A stretch of 64,000 nucleotides of DNA from Polytrichum commune (GCA_950295325.1 OX485804.1:8060001-8124000), one strand, 5' to 3'. Shown: positions 32,600-44,214, counted from the first letter of the stretch. The notes: generated by a model from the sequence alone, not told the origin. A program made the numbers and translations.

Positions 32600-33440
32600 A
32601 ACTTCATTATGGGATGGTGAATTTTTGATGTCCACTTGTTGTAATTTTTCATTGTGTCGTGCACTTACTGCATGTGGGTCTTATGTGATCTCTTCTCTTA
32701 ATCGGACATGTAAGATATGTGGGCTTTTTGTGCATACTTCCAACTCGCACGTCAATTAGGTCATTGGGTTAACGAGCTAAAGAATTTATTATCCCAACAA
32801 TGTAAACGAGGAAGAATGCCGGTGATGCTTAGAATGACATTTTTGTCCGCCTCCTTAGATGTCAAACGGTTTGTAAAAGAATAGTATGCCACATTCAAAC
32901 AAGCATGTCTTTGCCTCCCCTCTTTGAGGGCGTGTTTTTTCCTTTTGTGGTATCCATTTTGGCGTTGGCCCGGTTGGCCTTCTGTCTCAAAAAAAGAAAA
33001 AAGAAAAAAGAAAAAAGAAAAAGCATGTCTTTGTGTTTGAAACTATGCTTATGTCCACAAGTGGTCTCATGGTGGTTCCAAAATAAGACTCCACACCTCC
33101 TTCAAGTGGAAGTGAACCTCAAGTGCTTTCGCACTTCCTTCAATGGTTAGCATAAAATTTCATAGTAGGAAGTGGATTTGTGCATGATCACTGAAGCGAT
33201 ATGCATAAGGATTTAGTTTGACCAATTTATGTGTGCTTAAATGTTTGTTGGGTTTTTTGGGTTTTTGGGTATTCTTCTACAAATTGAAAACACGTTCAAC
33301 TACAAAGGTAACCAAAGTACAACTACCAAGGGGAAAACCTCACCACATAGCCCACAAGAAACAAGGAAATAATGTTTATCCAAGGCCGAGTTTTCCAAGT
33401 GACATCTAAATTACTTCTAGTATCCAAGCCCTTTCAATGT
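32600..33440. other. No gene recognised; AAAAAG microsatellite
   Basis: (AAAAAG)n at about 32987-33022. The rest is AT-rich, and the plus ORFs 32574-32759, 32905-33150 and 33218-33409 have no domain. Confidence 0.4.
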
Positions 33441-33447
33441 GCACTTA

Positions 33448-33990
33448 GGGGCACTTTATATTAGGGCATGTTTCTAGGGCCCATTCCAAACCCTAGGCAT
33501 CAACCAATGAGAGTGCTTAGATTGCCCAAATGGGCCCTAATATAGGCCCAAGGGCTTTATATTGAGAGTTAGCCCACTTCTCCTAAAGCTTACGTGGTGG
33601 GTGACATGGCAGCGTTTGGGAGGGAAAGAAATGGGCCGATGCCAAAAATTGGGTTGAGGGTTTATGGAGACCCACTTCACACCTTCGGCCCACTTCACCC
33701 AACTTCCGTCATATAGTCATTTATGACTTTATGACTTTAGTTCAAGTAAGGGCATAATTCATTTAAGCCCAAGTGGGTCGTGGATTGGGCCTTACAATAT
33801 AAAGTCCCTAGGCCCATTTGGAAGGCCCACTTTAAAGTAGAATTTGCAATTTGGGCCCTACAAGTGGGCCTATGGACTTTATATTGCAAGGCCCACTTTA
33901 CGGCCCACTTTGTAAAGTAGGGCTAAAGTTAAGGCCCACTTCAAGTCCAAGTGGGCTCAACTCCAAATGGGCCCTAATATAAAGTGCCCC
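33448..33990. mobile_element. J-family MITE with TTA duplication
   Basis: A 543-bp element with terminal inverted repeats GGGGCACTTTATATTAGGGC, complement exact at the right end, flanked by TTA at 33445-33447 and 33991-33993. Harbinger-like by these criteria. Its interior repeats 'ggcccactt' and 'aatataaagt' many times, so the element is built of copies of its own terminal words. Confidence 0.8.
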
Positions 33991-33999
33991 TTAACCCTT

Positions 34000-35280
34000 A
34001 ACTTCCCAAGTGAGTCATTTATGGTCGATGGATGATTTCTTCCCTACATTAACCCCACCTATCTCATTCATCCGCAATCAAAATGATTATAAACACCAAG
34101 CCAACATGGATAGCTACTCATAAATTCATGTCATGTGCAATTTGGAGATGATTATAATGTGTAAAACAATGACAAAGTGGGAAGTGGCCATATTTTTGTT
34201 GTGTGTGGGAGCTCATGTCTCCTATCAATATTTGCCACTTTAATGCAAACTTTACATAAACATCAAAAATGGTTTCTTTTGGTAAAAGTGGAGCATTATT
34301 TGATGTTCATGTTAAAACAACCTTTGTGTTCACATCAATCGTTCATTTTAACATTTGGGCAATCTCTTATTGTAAAAGAATTCTTTGCATATACGTGGTT
34401 AGAAACATGAGAGAGTTTACATACTCCAAACGCGAGGTGTCTAGCCTATTGTGGTTTGCACATTTTGACACGAGAATTGGTGGAGGTGCTCCAGTATAGA
34501 GTTGTTACCATCTAATGGATCGCACAAGCATCTAGCACATTTTCCAAGTGACTTTGATTAATCAAAAGTGTTTTTTTTTGGGGGGGGGATCAAAACATGC
34601 ATTTCTTGTGCATCACTTCATGGAATAATTTTTATAAACCAAAAATACAAGAGGTCATTGAGGCTTATTTATCCCTTCGAAACAACTCATCTCCCATGTC
34701 TCAAGATCCTCGAAAGAATCCCTTTTAACCTCAAAAGTTGTTCATGAAAAATTCACAACCAACATCGAGTGGCATATATGCACTCAAAAACAACTCTTTC
34801 ATAGGCTTGGAAAGTTAAGGGTTAAAGTTCAATTAGGACATACATACCTTATTGAAATGGTGGGTTTGATTGCACTTTTGACCACTCAAATATATTACTT
34901 CTCTTTACACAAGTAGAAAGGGTTGCGAAAAGGTCACAACCTTAGACCCATACCCATACCGTGGAAGACCTACCATCCGTTACAATGGTCACTTGCCCAA
35001 GGTCTTTAGTTTAAACAGAGTCTCAACTTCAATTGAAGTCTTGTGTAAATGGACACCTTAAATTTTTTGATGTAAAACATGAAGGTTAAGTGGAGTCTTA
35101 TTTGGAGGTACTTAAATATCTTCGGGCAATGTTGTGTTTATGACAAGTTGTGTGTTTAAGAATGGGCACTCAAAAGGCGTGTGTTGCCATGAGATTGGAC
35201 AATATGCTTGGTATATATAAGAAAGAAAAGAAAAATTACGCCAGTATGTATGGTATATATAAAGTATTATAGGTTTAGTT
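34000..35280. other. No gene recognised
   Basis: AT-rich sequence. The overlapping plus ORFs at 34177-34499 have no domain I recognise. A T9G9 tract lies at 34571-34588. Confidence 0.35.
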
Positions 35281-35284
35281 GTTA

Positions 35285-35465
35285 ACACATTCAACTTGGG
35301 CCCCGTGTGGTTAGTTAAGAAAATGTTCATAACTTTTGTATCTCAACTCCGGTCATGAAACTTGGAATGGGCTATATTCATGATATTCATGTTATGTTCA
35401 GATGAGACAATTCCAATGACATGTGTCCATGGAGTTGGAAGTGCCCATAGTAGGGCCAAATGTAT
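35285..35465 (+). repeat. REP-A middle segment
   Basis: 'gtgtggttagtta', 'cataacttttgtatctcaactcc', 'gaaacttggaatg', 'ccatggagttggaagtgccc', 'atagtagggccaaatg', in family order. Confidence 0.4.
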
Positions 35466-35824
35466 TGATGTTTTTTCAACCCCCAATTAGACACTCGAGA
35501 TTAGTTTACACTAGGGTCCACGACCAAAGAAACTCCAAAACTGAAGGATCTCATTGACCGAGAGAAACATTTTGAACCGAAGGAGTTACACTTGGGTCCA
35601 TGTCCAAGGTATAAAAAAGAGGATTACAACTAATGGGGCACCAATGTCCCATCAAATCTTGTTGGTCCCCGCTCAAGGAAATTTGCCTCTTAGCTTGAGA
35701 AACAAATCTTCAAGCTAATTGGGTCCAATGTTGAAGTCCGACAGTGAGGCCCATTAAGAGGTGTTTTGGACCCCCAATTTCTTGGACCTGGGCCCTTATG
35801 GTAATGTAAACCCACCCACACTAA

Positions 35825-36283
35825 GGCCCACTTCACACTAGAGCTTGAGGGCCCTTGACATGTGGTATGTAAATTTTGTGATTGGTAAGAAGCGGGGGAC
35901 GGTCCAAGTTCACTTCACACTAGACTTTGAATGCTCGAGGGATCAAAGAAATTCAAATGGATGAAGAATCGACATGGTGTCTTACAAGACATCAAGTAAA
36001 TAATGTTTCATGATCTACTGGATGTTGCGGTAGGCCCATTGAGAAGAGGTGGGTATGATGCAAAACCAAGGGCTATGGCAATAAATTAAATATTCATTTT
36101 GAGACCCGAACTTAGACATATGTTGCAAATCCCTCAACATGGTCCACTTCCACTTTACCCTAAACTTGAGGGCCCATTAATTGCAAAATTGATCTTCTAT
36201 TTCCCACAAGAAGGCCTTTGGATGATTTCAAGGGCCCTTAGGTTTTCACGGTCATGGCTTTTGGTATGGGTGCAAAGTGTCCC
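35825..36283. mobile_element. Diverged B-family MITE with TAA duplication
   Basis: A 459-bp element whose ends ('ggcccacttcacact' and 'gcaaagtgtccc') are decayed B termini, flanked by TAA at 35822-35824 and 36284-36286. Interior matches include 'ggtccaagttcacttcacact', 'tgtttcatg' and 'ttttcacggtcatggctttt'. The 87-codon plus ORF 36099-36362 runs out of its right half and is incidental. Confidence 0.65.
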
Positions 36284-36454
36284 TAAGAATTTTGTCCTTG
36301 TGAGAATAGAATACAGAGGACACGGGAATTCATGCTTGGTGACATCACTGCTTGCAAATTGAGCTTACAGTACAATGGGACTGTTTGGAAAAACAGATGG
36401 GATCATTGTAATTGATCCCAATGATGGTTTAGGGTCATATAGTAAGGGATGGTT

Positions 36455-37030
36455 TAATCGTGGACCATGAAGTTGTCCCTTGGTCCCTTAAACTATGGCG
36501 GTTCAGCTTGTCCTGGCATTGCTTTGGTTTGGTTTACTTAAGGCTTTTTTTTTTTTGAATTTTTTTTAAGAGCAACCATGGAGCTGGAGGTTTCCAAAAG
36601 GTTTATTTTCAACCTACATTGTCCACTGTCATGGTCCAACATGGTCTGCAGTGAGAGAGGTAGAAGAGGTTCTCTCATTGCAAACGTTAGGGGAGCATGA
36701 TAAACAAATGTCATTCTATTTTTATTATTTTCAATCAATCGTGCAAACGTTACTATAGTTAAGAGGAAACAACGGAAGAAGGGGAGGGGGGGGGAATGTA
36801 AAACATAAAAATCTCAAAACTATCATTTTTGGGCACATATTGAAAAAATCAGCAATTCACATTTTGGTGCATGATTGCTCCTCTTGGTTCATGTTCAGTT
36901 TGCACCTAGTGAGGTGCTTAAAAGCTTTAAAACTTGCCTTTAAGGAAAAAAAAAGGACCATGGAAGTGTGACCATGGAAAAAGGCCATTTGACATGGGAC
37001 AACTTTGTGCTCCATAATGTAAATAATTCC
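36455..37030. mobile_element. Diverged D-family MITE
   Basis: 'gtggaccatgaagttgtccc' at the left and 'gggacaactttgtgctccat' at the right are inverted. The interior shares 'atggtccaacatggt.tgcagtgagagagg' and 'catttttgggca.atat' with the D elements at 37670 and 54348. Terminal GGGCC and target duplication are not identifiable. Confidence 0.5.
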
Positions 37031-37099
37031 TAAGTATTGCATCATCAAACCCAAACTAGTTAGCATAAGGTAGATAGGCCTTGAATGGATTTTATTTTA

Positions 37100-37440
37100 T
37101 TTTATATAAAAAATAGCCCGTTTCTCCTAGTATATGAAACATGCGATTAGTACGAGATGGTTAGCAAATCCAAATCAAGGCCAAGCGACTTTTCTTGTAG
37201 TTTTCGGCCATATGAATATCTTCTACATTGTCAAAGTGAATGAACAATTTGGTGTTTATTAAGTGGTCATACAACCACCCCCACCCCCACCCCCTCCAAT
37301 GATGTTGATTGTTGAGCTTAGAATGGTTATTATATTTCAATTATATGTCCAATCTCTTTTAAACACATATCTTTTTTATCCATTCTTTTGGGGCCACACC
37401 AAACCACATACCACTCAAATGCAAGTGTCCTAATCATAAA
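37100..37440 (-). repeat. REP-A copy (inverted)
   Basis: Matches 6640-6945 and 59205-59560 in the same orientation: 'tctcctagtatatgaaacatgcgattagtac', 'ggttagcaaatcc', 'gccatatgaatatctt', 'ccacaccaaaccacatacc', 'actcaaatg'. A (CCCCCA)n tract at about 37275-37293 marks the place where the 2.8 kb copy has its G run. Confidence 0.55.
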
Positions 37441-38193
37441 CGTGATTGAATGAGGGTTATCTTAGTAGATCTCCTTCCTATGAAAAATGGGTTATCTCTC
37501 CCAAGTTAGTGATGAATCTCGGAAATGTAACTCATTCATGCCATTTTAAACCCTTAACTCAAAATGTTGAGCTCCCTACTCTCTTAAGCCATGGTTGCAA
37601 TGCCTAGTTGATTAGAGTAAGTAACATCTCTAATTATATTGTGCCCGCACAATTGGATTAGGAGGCTTATGGCCGGTTTACACTATGAACCATGAAGTCG
37701 TCCCATGGCGTTGTAAGAGCATTGATTGGCTATTGAACTCATCATGGGACCACTTTGGTTTACACTAAGGCAAAAATGATAGAGGGACCATGAAGGTCGA
37801 GGTCCCCAAAATATAATTTTCAAGGCCTAATAAATGCATTGACATGGTTTAACGGGTTATACGGTGAGAGAGGCAAGAGAGGTGGTCTGGTAGGACAAAG
37901 CAAGGGCCCATGGCAGAGTAACGCCATTATAATAAAATTTAAATGAGATTATTTTTGGGGCTTAACATAGAACTCTTCCCAGTAGGTAAGGCTCACAAGG
38001 CACACTTTTCAACATATCTACCCTCTACGTGCCTTGATCATATCATACCCAATGAGACATACCATTTCTACCTTGCCATACCCCTTAAACCGGTTCCCAC
38101 ATGTTTCACCAAACAACATGGGACATCTAGAACTGAAGAATTCAAGTGCAAATTTGTTTTTTTGGTCTGCCAACTGAAATGTTTAGATTCTAG

Positions 38194-38254
38194 GGCTTGT
38201 AATATACCGTTGGAAATGTCTTAAAAATACCTTTCTAACGGTATATTACATGCC
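38194..38254. repeat. Conserved small hairpin in D MITE
   Basis: 'ggcttgtaatataccgttgg' faces 'ctaacggtatattacatgcc' with further pairing inward. The equivalent place in copy 2 (54748-54814) keeps the stem, although both arms have changed, which hints at either gene conversion or a young inverted duplication. Confidence 0.6.
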
Positions 38255-38391
38255 TTGATTTTTTTTATAAAAAAACCATTATAGCTGCAAACAAAAAAGA
38301 AAATTATGTAGTCGTTTAGTGATTGTAGATCAGGGTGGTCAAAAGAATTGCAATGGGAAAACAATCGTAGTTCTTTTTTGCATAGTTCTTA

Positions 38392-38711
38392 CTACACTTA
38401 AAAAAAATTAGGGTTTGATACACTAAATACGAATGCATACACTAAGTATCAATAACCCATAAAGTGAGTAACATCAAATGTAAACTCAAACACTAGATAT
38501 CAACTTTGGTAATATGTGGAAGTTACATGTTTGAATTTAGTGTTAGTAAGGATATGAAAAAAAAATAACAATTATAAAAAGGAGAATTCCAACATATCTT
38601 CTAGCAAATCTTTCAACACTAATTATCAAAGAATTGAAAATTAGTGTTGAGCAAGGTAGGGTGGTAACAACATTAAATATAATCAAACACTAGTTATCAT
38701 ACTTAGTGTAG
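38392..38711. mobile_element. E-type element nested in D copy 1
   Basis: Ends 'ctacacttaaaaaaaatta' and 'catacttagtgtag' are inverted. The interior ('aattagtgttgagcaaggta', 'gggtggtaacaacatt', 'aatcaaacacta') is the reverse complement of the free element at 50104-50430. It sits inside the D MITE. Confidence 0.6.
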
Positions 38712-39104
38712 TGACAACACATGGTACATGTCACATGTAAATTACATTTGAACATGTACAAAATTAAATCGCCCATTTTTTTGTAAAAATTGTTGTGAGA
38801 AGATTTGCAAACCACGTCTCCGACACATTTAACAAGCGAAGACAAGTGAAGCCCAAAAGAAGACAAGAGAATGGTCGAACTTGATTATTTTTTTCAAAAC
38901 TATCATTTTTGGGCATGTATATAAAAAAACCAACACATTCACTTCTTGGTCCACATTTTGTTTTCACCTCGTGAGGGGCTCAAGACTTTCAAAACTATTT
39001 TTTTAAGAAGTTGGACCATAGAAGTTGGACCATGAACTCGGACCATTGAAAAACGTCCTTTTCCATGATCTGACTCCATGATTCATAGTGTAAACCGGCC
39101 CTTA

Positions 39105-39650
39105 GCTAATGAATGTGGAAGCTAATCAATATCTTGCTCTACTTCCCTAGTTAGATTCAAACGATTAGCAAACTCTAAATCTTAACTCATCCACACTCCT
39201 GATGTTAACTAATTATTCTACCAATTACTATGCTCTTGAATGCCTACCTCTCATTCCACCTCCCCATCTATCTTGCTTTATGCTACGAAGTGGGCTGCAC
39301 TATTTTGTAAATAAGTCAAATTAGCACATAATTTTCATTATAGAATAATAACCTATTATCATTTATAATAGTTACATATAGACATTTACATTTTTGGTTT
39401 ATTTTATAAATTACGAAAAAATTCAAAATAATTATAACGAAACACAAGTGGTGCTTGCTACAAAATCATAACATTAGTAATTAATGTCATGTCAAAACTT
39501 GGGCAAGGCGAGTGAAACATTTAGGCAGTCAACCTTAATGTTGTGGGTGTGACATCACTTAAGATATTGGTGAGCTAATTCTCACTAGCTCATATTTTAG
39601 CTAATTCTCTTAACTAGGTGCTAGAATGGGCGGAACAAGTGTAACCATTG
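39105..39650. other. No gene recognised
   Basis: AT-rich. The phrases 'agctaattctc(t)taactagg' and 'actaattctcgtaactagg' flank the next MITE on both sides (39599 and 40208), an unexplained direct repeat. Confidence 0.35.
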
Positions 39651-39655
39651 TTTTA

Positions 39656-40157
39656 GGGCCACTTCACACACGGCCAAGAGCCATGACCATGAAATTGTGA
39701 GAGCCCCAAGAGTAAGTGTCCAAATGCCGTCTCAACACACCTCCAAAATCATGTACTATGGTCACGGATCCTCAAGTGCAGTGTGAAGTCATATGTGACC
39801 GGGCCCTCAACCAAATGCTATTTCAATGAACTTCTATTCATGCAAGACCTCACACATGATAAAATAGAAAAAATCAACGGTTGTAAGCGTTCAGAGTGCC
39901 ATGGTCTCCTAATTTTGTGTTAGGCCTATCTCCAAGAGGTGGTTTTGAAACTAGTCCAAGTGACCATGAAACATGATCCATTTGATGCCATGCAAGAATC
40001 CATATGGACTTTACATCCATCTTGCATTCACATTAGTACTTTGTTGGTCCCCCAAGTGTAGTGTGAAGTGAACTTGGACTGGCTCCACCTTTTCCACCAA
40101 TGAGAGTGCTTGAAGTGTACTAGTCACGGGCTTTTAGTCTCGTGTGTGAAGTGGCCC
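39656..40157. mobile_element. B-family MITE
   Basis: A 502-bp element with ends GGGCCACTTCACACA and 'tgtgtgaagtggccc'. The left flank is TTA (39653-39655), the right flank has mutated. Orientation is reversed relative to 28784-29287. Confidence 0.75.
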
Positions 40158-40254
40158 GGAGCTTAACTATCACATTGGTTAGTTGATCTTCATTAACTGC
40201 CAAATAAACTAATTCTCGTAACTAGGAGAGGGGAGTGGGGTCTACCATTGTTAA

Positions 40255-40640
40255 GGTAGGAGTGGCAATTTCCATCCAAATTTCAGATGTGCCTAGTTGG
40301 GATGCTGAAACTATTTTTTTTATATAAATTTTGAGCGCTCTGCAAAGCTGGTGCAAGAGCAACTATGAAAAATCCAAAATTTTCCAGCATGTTTATGATT
40401 TCCTACAAAATTTTAAAGGAAACCTTGTAGAGTGACCAACAATCGCACATAGGGTACGTGGTATATCCACATGGTGGATTTCTAAAACCGACCGTTGGCA
40501 GCCAATGAAATGATGGCAGCACTGTGAACGGTAAAAGCACCTTGATAGGTGCTTTTGTAAACCCAGGTAAAAGCACCTAAATAGGTGCTTCCGACATAGG
40601 GGTCGACTTTAGGACCCGCATGGAAATTGCCACCCCTACC
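40255..40640. mobile_element. MITE with GGTAGGGGTGGCAATTTCC ends
   Basis: A 386-bp element. The left end, 'ggtaggagtggcaatttccat', has one mismatch to the complement of the right end. The TAGGGGTGGCAA core resembles hAT termini, but no 8-bp duplication is seen; TA or TTA flanks are also possible. It contains two small hairpins at 40533-40590. Confidence 0.6.
40533..40590. repeat. Twin AAAAGCACCT hairpins
   Basis: 'aaaagcacct' - tgat - 'aggtgctttt' (40533-40556) is a perfect 10-bp stem. Fourteen bases on, 'aaaagcacct' - aaat - 'aggtgctt' (40569-40590) repeats it. Confidence 0.8.
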
Positions 40641-40644
40641 TTAT

Positions 40645-41260
40645 AGTGAAACATGCAATGTCTATTGGTTAATGAACACTACCTAAAGTAATTGGCTAGA
40701 AGTTGAAAATAAACCTTTGACTTTCTACTAGAAGTTCAGGTGTAAGTTATGCAAGGTATGTGTCCCTAATGTGGGCACTTCTAACTCCGCACACCTTCGT
40801 ATTTGTTGAATTGGTGAGGCAAATAGCTCATTTCGTGAACTATTTTGAACGAGTCAAAATGTCGGTGAGGAATTTGCAATCAAAGTTTGTATGCTTTTGG
40901 GATTTCCATTCAAAGTGCAAATTCCATGATCCGTGAGGGGAAGGGAGACATTTCGAGATTCACTTATGCTTAGAGTGGTAATTTTTGTGGGGCTACTCAT
41001 GGGTCAAATGGTGTAAAAGTGGAAGTTTTGTCACATTCAAACAAGTAGGTATTGTGTTTGAAACTTTACATGCGAGGCACAAATAAATTAGAATTACATG
41101 AGTGTTTTTGTGTATTTGCATTGATGTAAATGGGAGCCATTCCTCCTTACCTTGATCTCATTTTCCCGGGCTTCAAGGTAGGAGTACTTCCCACCTTGCA
41201 TGAGGTGGGCTTTAGGGATTTGAGCATTAGTTATGCATGGAACTTTTCAAAAATGGTTTG
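40645..41260. other. No gene recognised
   Basis: AT-rich sequence leading into the LINE fragment at 41265. Confidence 0.3.
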
Positions 41261-41264
41261 TGAG

Positions 41265-41608
41265 TGTTTGATAAATTTGTTTGCTAGACACCCATTTGTC
41301 GACGTAGGTGAATTTCATTTTTACGGTTCTTAGTTCTTGTTTGTGGTGGCATTTACTCATGTATGTATGGAGATTGCGGATTCTCCTTGGTGTTTGCATG
41401 CCAAGATTCTGACTAGCACCGAAATAATCTGGTGTGTGCTAGAAAGATGTAGGGTGTCACAACGGGTTTATTTCGGTTGGTTCCTCTCTTTGCTAGTTGG
41501 CAGGTGATTTCATTGCCAATATTCCAATGTGTGCTCTAACTTTTTGTATTGTATGTTGTGTTTGGTCCGTATAATTTGGTGGACTATAGCTAATACGAGT
41601 AGTTTATA
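41265..41608 (-). pseudogene. LINE copy 2, distal part (RNase H C-half onward)
   Basis: Read on the minus strand from 41608 with one or two frame changes: a segment with KVRAHIGI, then GNEITCQLAKRG (RNase H pattern H-x-G-x-x-GNE-x-x-D-x-LAK with the Asp replaced by Cys), then about 60 residues, then KFTYVDKWVSSKQIYQTLTN. That last block aligns with KYNYVNKWLSNEQINQKLSN of the LINE at 11662-12551. So this is another copy of the same family, covering the region just upstream of the first. It ends where the copia 5' LTR begins. Frame breaks and a stop make it dead. Confidence 0.5.
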
Positions 41609-41890
41609 TGTAGAAGGTAGAGCATTAGATTGCTCGTAGTCAATAAAATGTAATGGAAGAGGCATGACAAACAATAAGGTTAGAATAAAGCCACAACGCT
41701 AGTTCGAAGAAGGATAAGAGTTATCCCATATTGTTTGTATGAACCAAAGAAAATAAAAGTGCAATAAAGACAAAGCAAGGAAAGCATGAAACCATCTCAC
41801 TCCAAGCATTGTTCATATGCCATAGTTTTTATGTGTTATTGCTTGTGCAATCTCATCTCTAGTCCTATTGACTTCCAATGGGTTATGGGC
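41609..41890 (+). repeat. Copia 5' LTR
   Basis: About 282 bp beginning TGTAGAAGG and alignable end to end with 46986-47264 at roughly 85% identity by eye (landmarks 'aatgtaatggaagaggcat', 'caataaggttagaataa', 'gttatcccatatt', 'tctagtcctattgacttcc'). The right boundary is approximate and no 5-bp target duplication is preserved. The amount of difference points to an old insertion. Confidence 0.75.
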
Positions 41891-41929
41891 CCGTGCATGC
41901 AAGTGAAGTGCTTAAAAAATTGATTGCTT

Positions 41930-42840
41930 TAAGGTTGCAGAATGGATCTTGAGGGATTGGCGCTTCGGGGCTTCAGAGTGTTGGAGATGTCTAAGGGCAC
42001 ATGTGGTTGTTGTAAGTGTTTCTTTGTCTTTTGATTTTGCTTGGATGTATGTTTGATGCAAGAGCATGTGACTTGAGTGTCTTGAATGTTGAGAAGTTTG
42101 GAGGTGTTTAGACTGTAAAAGCATTTGACTTGAGTATTTTGAGTGTTTAAGGGCTTATTTGACAACTTTAAAGGTGTTTTTAGACTCCAAGAGCACATGA
42201 CTTGAGAAGTTTGAATGTTGAAAATTTTATTTGAGAAGTTTGAAGGTGTTTAAATTTCAAAAGTATACGACTTGCTTGTTTTGAATGATTTAAGGTTTTT
42301 TTGTAGTGCTTAAGTGTTGTAAGGCTTATTTGAAACCATTTAAGGTGTTTTGAGATGAAGGTAGTGTTTTGAGTGGTTTAAGGCTTATTTATGACACTTA
42401 AATGGCATAAGGCTTGTTCAAAACTATTTAAGGATGTTTTGAGTTGAAGGAAGTGTAAGACACATTTTAGGTGAAGAAGATCTTGTTTGAATAATTTGAG
42501 TATCTTAAGGCTTCTCTTGAGGTGTAGAAGATTTGATCATAGATATTTGAGAATGTAAGGCACATTTAAGGTGAAGAAGATCTTATTTGAATGATTTGAG
42601 TGATTTGAGTGTCTTAAATTCTTCTTTGAGGTGTAGAAGATTTGACTTAAGCATTTCAGAGTGTAAGGCACATTTGAAGTGAAGAAAATCTTGTTTGATT
42701 AATTTGAATGTTTTAAAATATCTCTTGAGGTGTAAAAAAACCCACTTAAGGTAGTTGAGAGTGGAATACTTATTTGAGGTGAAGACAATTTTACTCAAAG
42801 ATTTTAGTGTCATAAGATTTCTTTGAGAGAAACAAAATTT
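41930..42840 (+). repeat. Degenerate tandem repeats in copia leader
   Basis: The last part holds four units of about 100-108 bp starting at 42453, 42553, 42661 and 42761 ('gtgtaaggcacattt', 'ggtgaagaagatcttgtttga', 'gtcttaaggcttctcttgagg', 'tgtagaagatttgac'). The first part is made of shorter, related units around 'gagtgtttaaggcttatttga'. The minus ORFs 41912-42198 and 42583-42813 only reflect these repeats. Confidence 0.65.
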
Positions 42841-43025
42841 GAATATGGTGAAAGGTCACATTTGAGAGACCAAGAGGCCCATTTGAGAGCATATAGACAT
42901 GTTTCCACTACATTAAGGCGCAAACACATATTTTAAGTGTAACAAATTATCTTTTAGTTTGGGTTGAATTGATTGTAGGCTAAAAAAACTAATTTGATTG
43001 TTTTGAGAATATATTTGAGTGTACG

Positions 43026-43625
43026 ATGACATCATTTGATAGCAATGCCGCTAGAGTCATTGACAACTTCAATGGAAGAAATTTGTACCTCTGGAAGCTC
43101 AAAATCAAAATGTTGTTGGCATCCATGGATTTTCGGGCCATTGTGAAGGGATATGAGATAACTCCACCTTCCAATGTGGATCCCAAAATCAAATATGAAT
43201 ACCAAAGGTGCGCCAAAAACACTATGCCTATCATTGGCCTTAATTTGGCGGAGAACGAATTTGCGCACACTAGGAGTTGCAAAAGACTTGCAGAGGCGTA
43301 AAAGACCCTTTGCAATATTCATAAGACAAAATTTACATCCACAATTCTCTTCATTTGCCACAAGATTTTCACATGTAAGATCTAAAAGGGCAACCGCTTG
43401 TCGGACCACGTCAATAAGGTCAAGGCGCTCGCATATCAACTTGTTTGTTTGGAGGTACTTGTGAAAGACAAAGAAATTGTAATGACTTTGCTTAAGAGTT
43501 TCTCAACATCGTACGAGTATTTGATCACCGCATTGGAGATGATGTTGATGAAGGAGTTTACGATGAACTACGTGACAACACATTTGATACACAAAATGTC
43601 GAAGCACAAGAATGAGAAACCCTAA
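43026..43625 (+). pseudogene. Copia gag remnant
   Basis: Starts at ATG 43026. The first 91 codons contain the copia gag landmark F-N-G-x-N-[FYL]-x-x-W-K (here FNGRNLYLWKLKIKMLL), where the capsid domain begins. Stop at about 43300; the reading continues in another frame from about 43398 with VNKVKALAYQL and LLKSFSTSYEYLITAL, matching the distal part of UBN2/gag-type copia capsids. At least one frameshift and one stop separate the halves. It would form the particle shell in an active element. Confidence 0.7.
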
Positions 43626-43694
43626 GGTGAGAAAACCGCCATGACATCGTGACAAAATAAAGGGGACAACTCATTTCCACTCCAAGGTGCAAGG

Positions 43695-43937
43695 TCGTGT
43701 TTGTATTGCAACAAATCGGGCCATATTGCGCATTTTTGCTACAAAGTTAAAAACGAAAAGCTTGAAAATATGAAGAATGCAAAGGACAATGACGACTACG
43801 CATTTGTAATACACAATAAGGCACACTCTAAGAGAGTGTGTAAATGGATCGTGGATTCGGGAGCTACCAAACACATGACATCGCATAGAGCCACATTCAA
43901 CACATATGAGGTATTGGTCCACGCTATGTGCATTTAG
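43695..43937 (+). pseudogene. Copia zinc knuckle and protease remnant
   Basis: Contains a CCHC knuckle CX2CX4HX4C (C-LY-C-NKSG-H-IAHF-C, about 43700-43740) that binds the RNA genome. About 40 residues on comes WIVDSGATKHMT (about 43846-43881), the D-S-G active site of the aspartic protease that cleaves the polyprotein. The frame ends at 43937, before the protease flap. Confidence 0.8.
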
Positions 43938-44214
43938 GTGATTATGATGTTGTCAAAGCCATTGGAATGAGATCTATGATGGTGGAAGCAATCATGAGAG
44001 GTGAAATTAATCGAATTCATATAAAAAATATGCTTTGCGTGTCCAAGTTGCAAGCCAATTTGCTCTCTCTGAGGAAACTTGTATCGAATGATGTAAATGT
44101 ATAAATTAATCTAAATAAATGTTTTGTAAAAGCTTGCGATGACAAAACCATTGCAATTGCGCTATAGAAAAAAACTTGTACAAAATGAATTTTGCAAAGG
44201 TTCATTGAGCATAT

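Larger units (their letters stand above)
37670..39101. mobile_element. D-family composite MITE, copy 1
   Basis: A 1432-bp element. The left end is (t)GGCCGGTTTACACTATG followed by 'aaccatgaagtcg', the right end its complement. TTA lies at 37667-37669 and 39102-39104. Harbinger-like by target site. The interior is collinear with 54348-55406 and includes a conserved small hairpin (38194-38254) and a nested E-type element (38392-38711). The plus ORF 37943-38224 and minus ORF 38764-38967 recur in part in the other copy but have no domain. Confidence 0.75.

Noticed and set aside
35221-35260. Second copy of the LINE 3' end ('gaaaaattacgccagtat')
   Set aside because: Similarity to 11500-11535 stops after about 25 bases and no LINE sequence adjoins.
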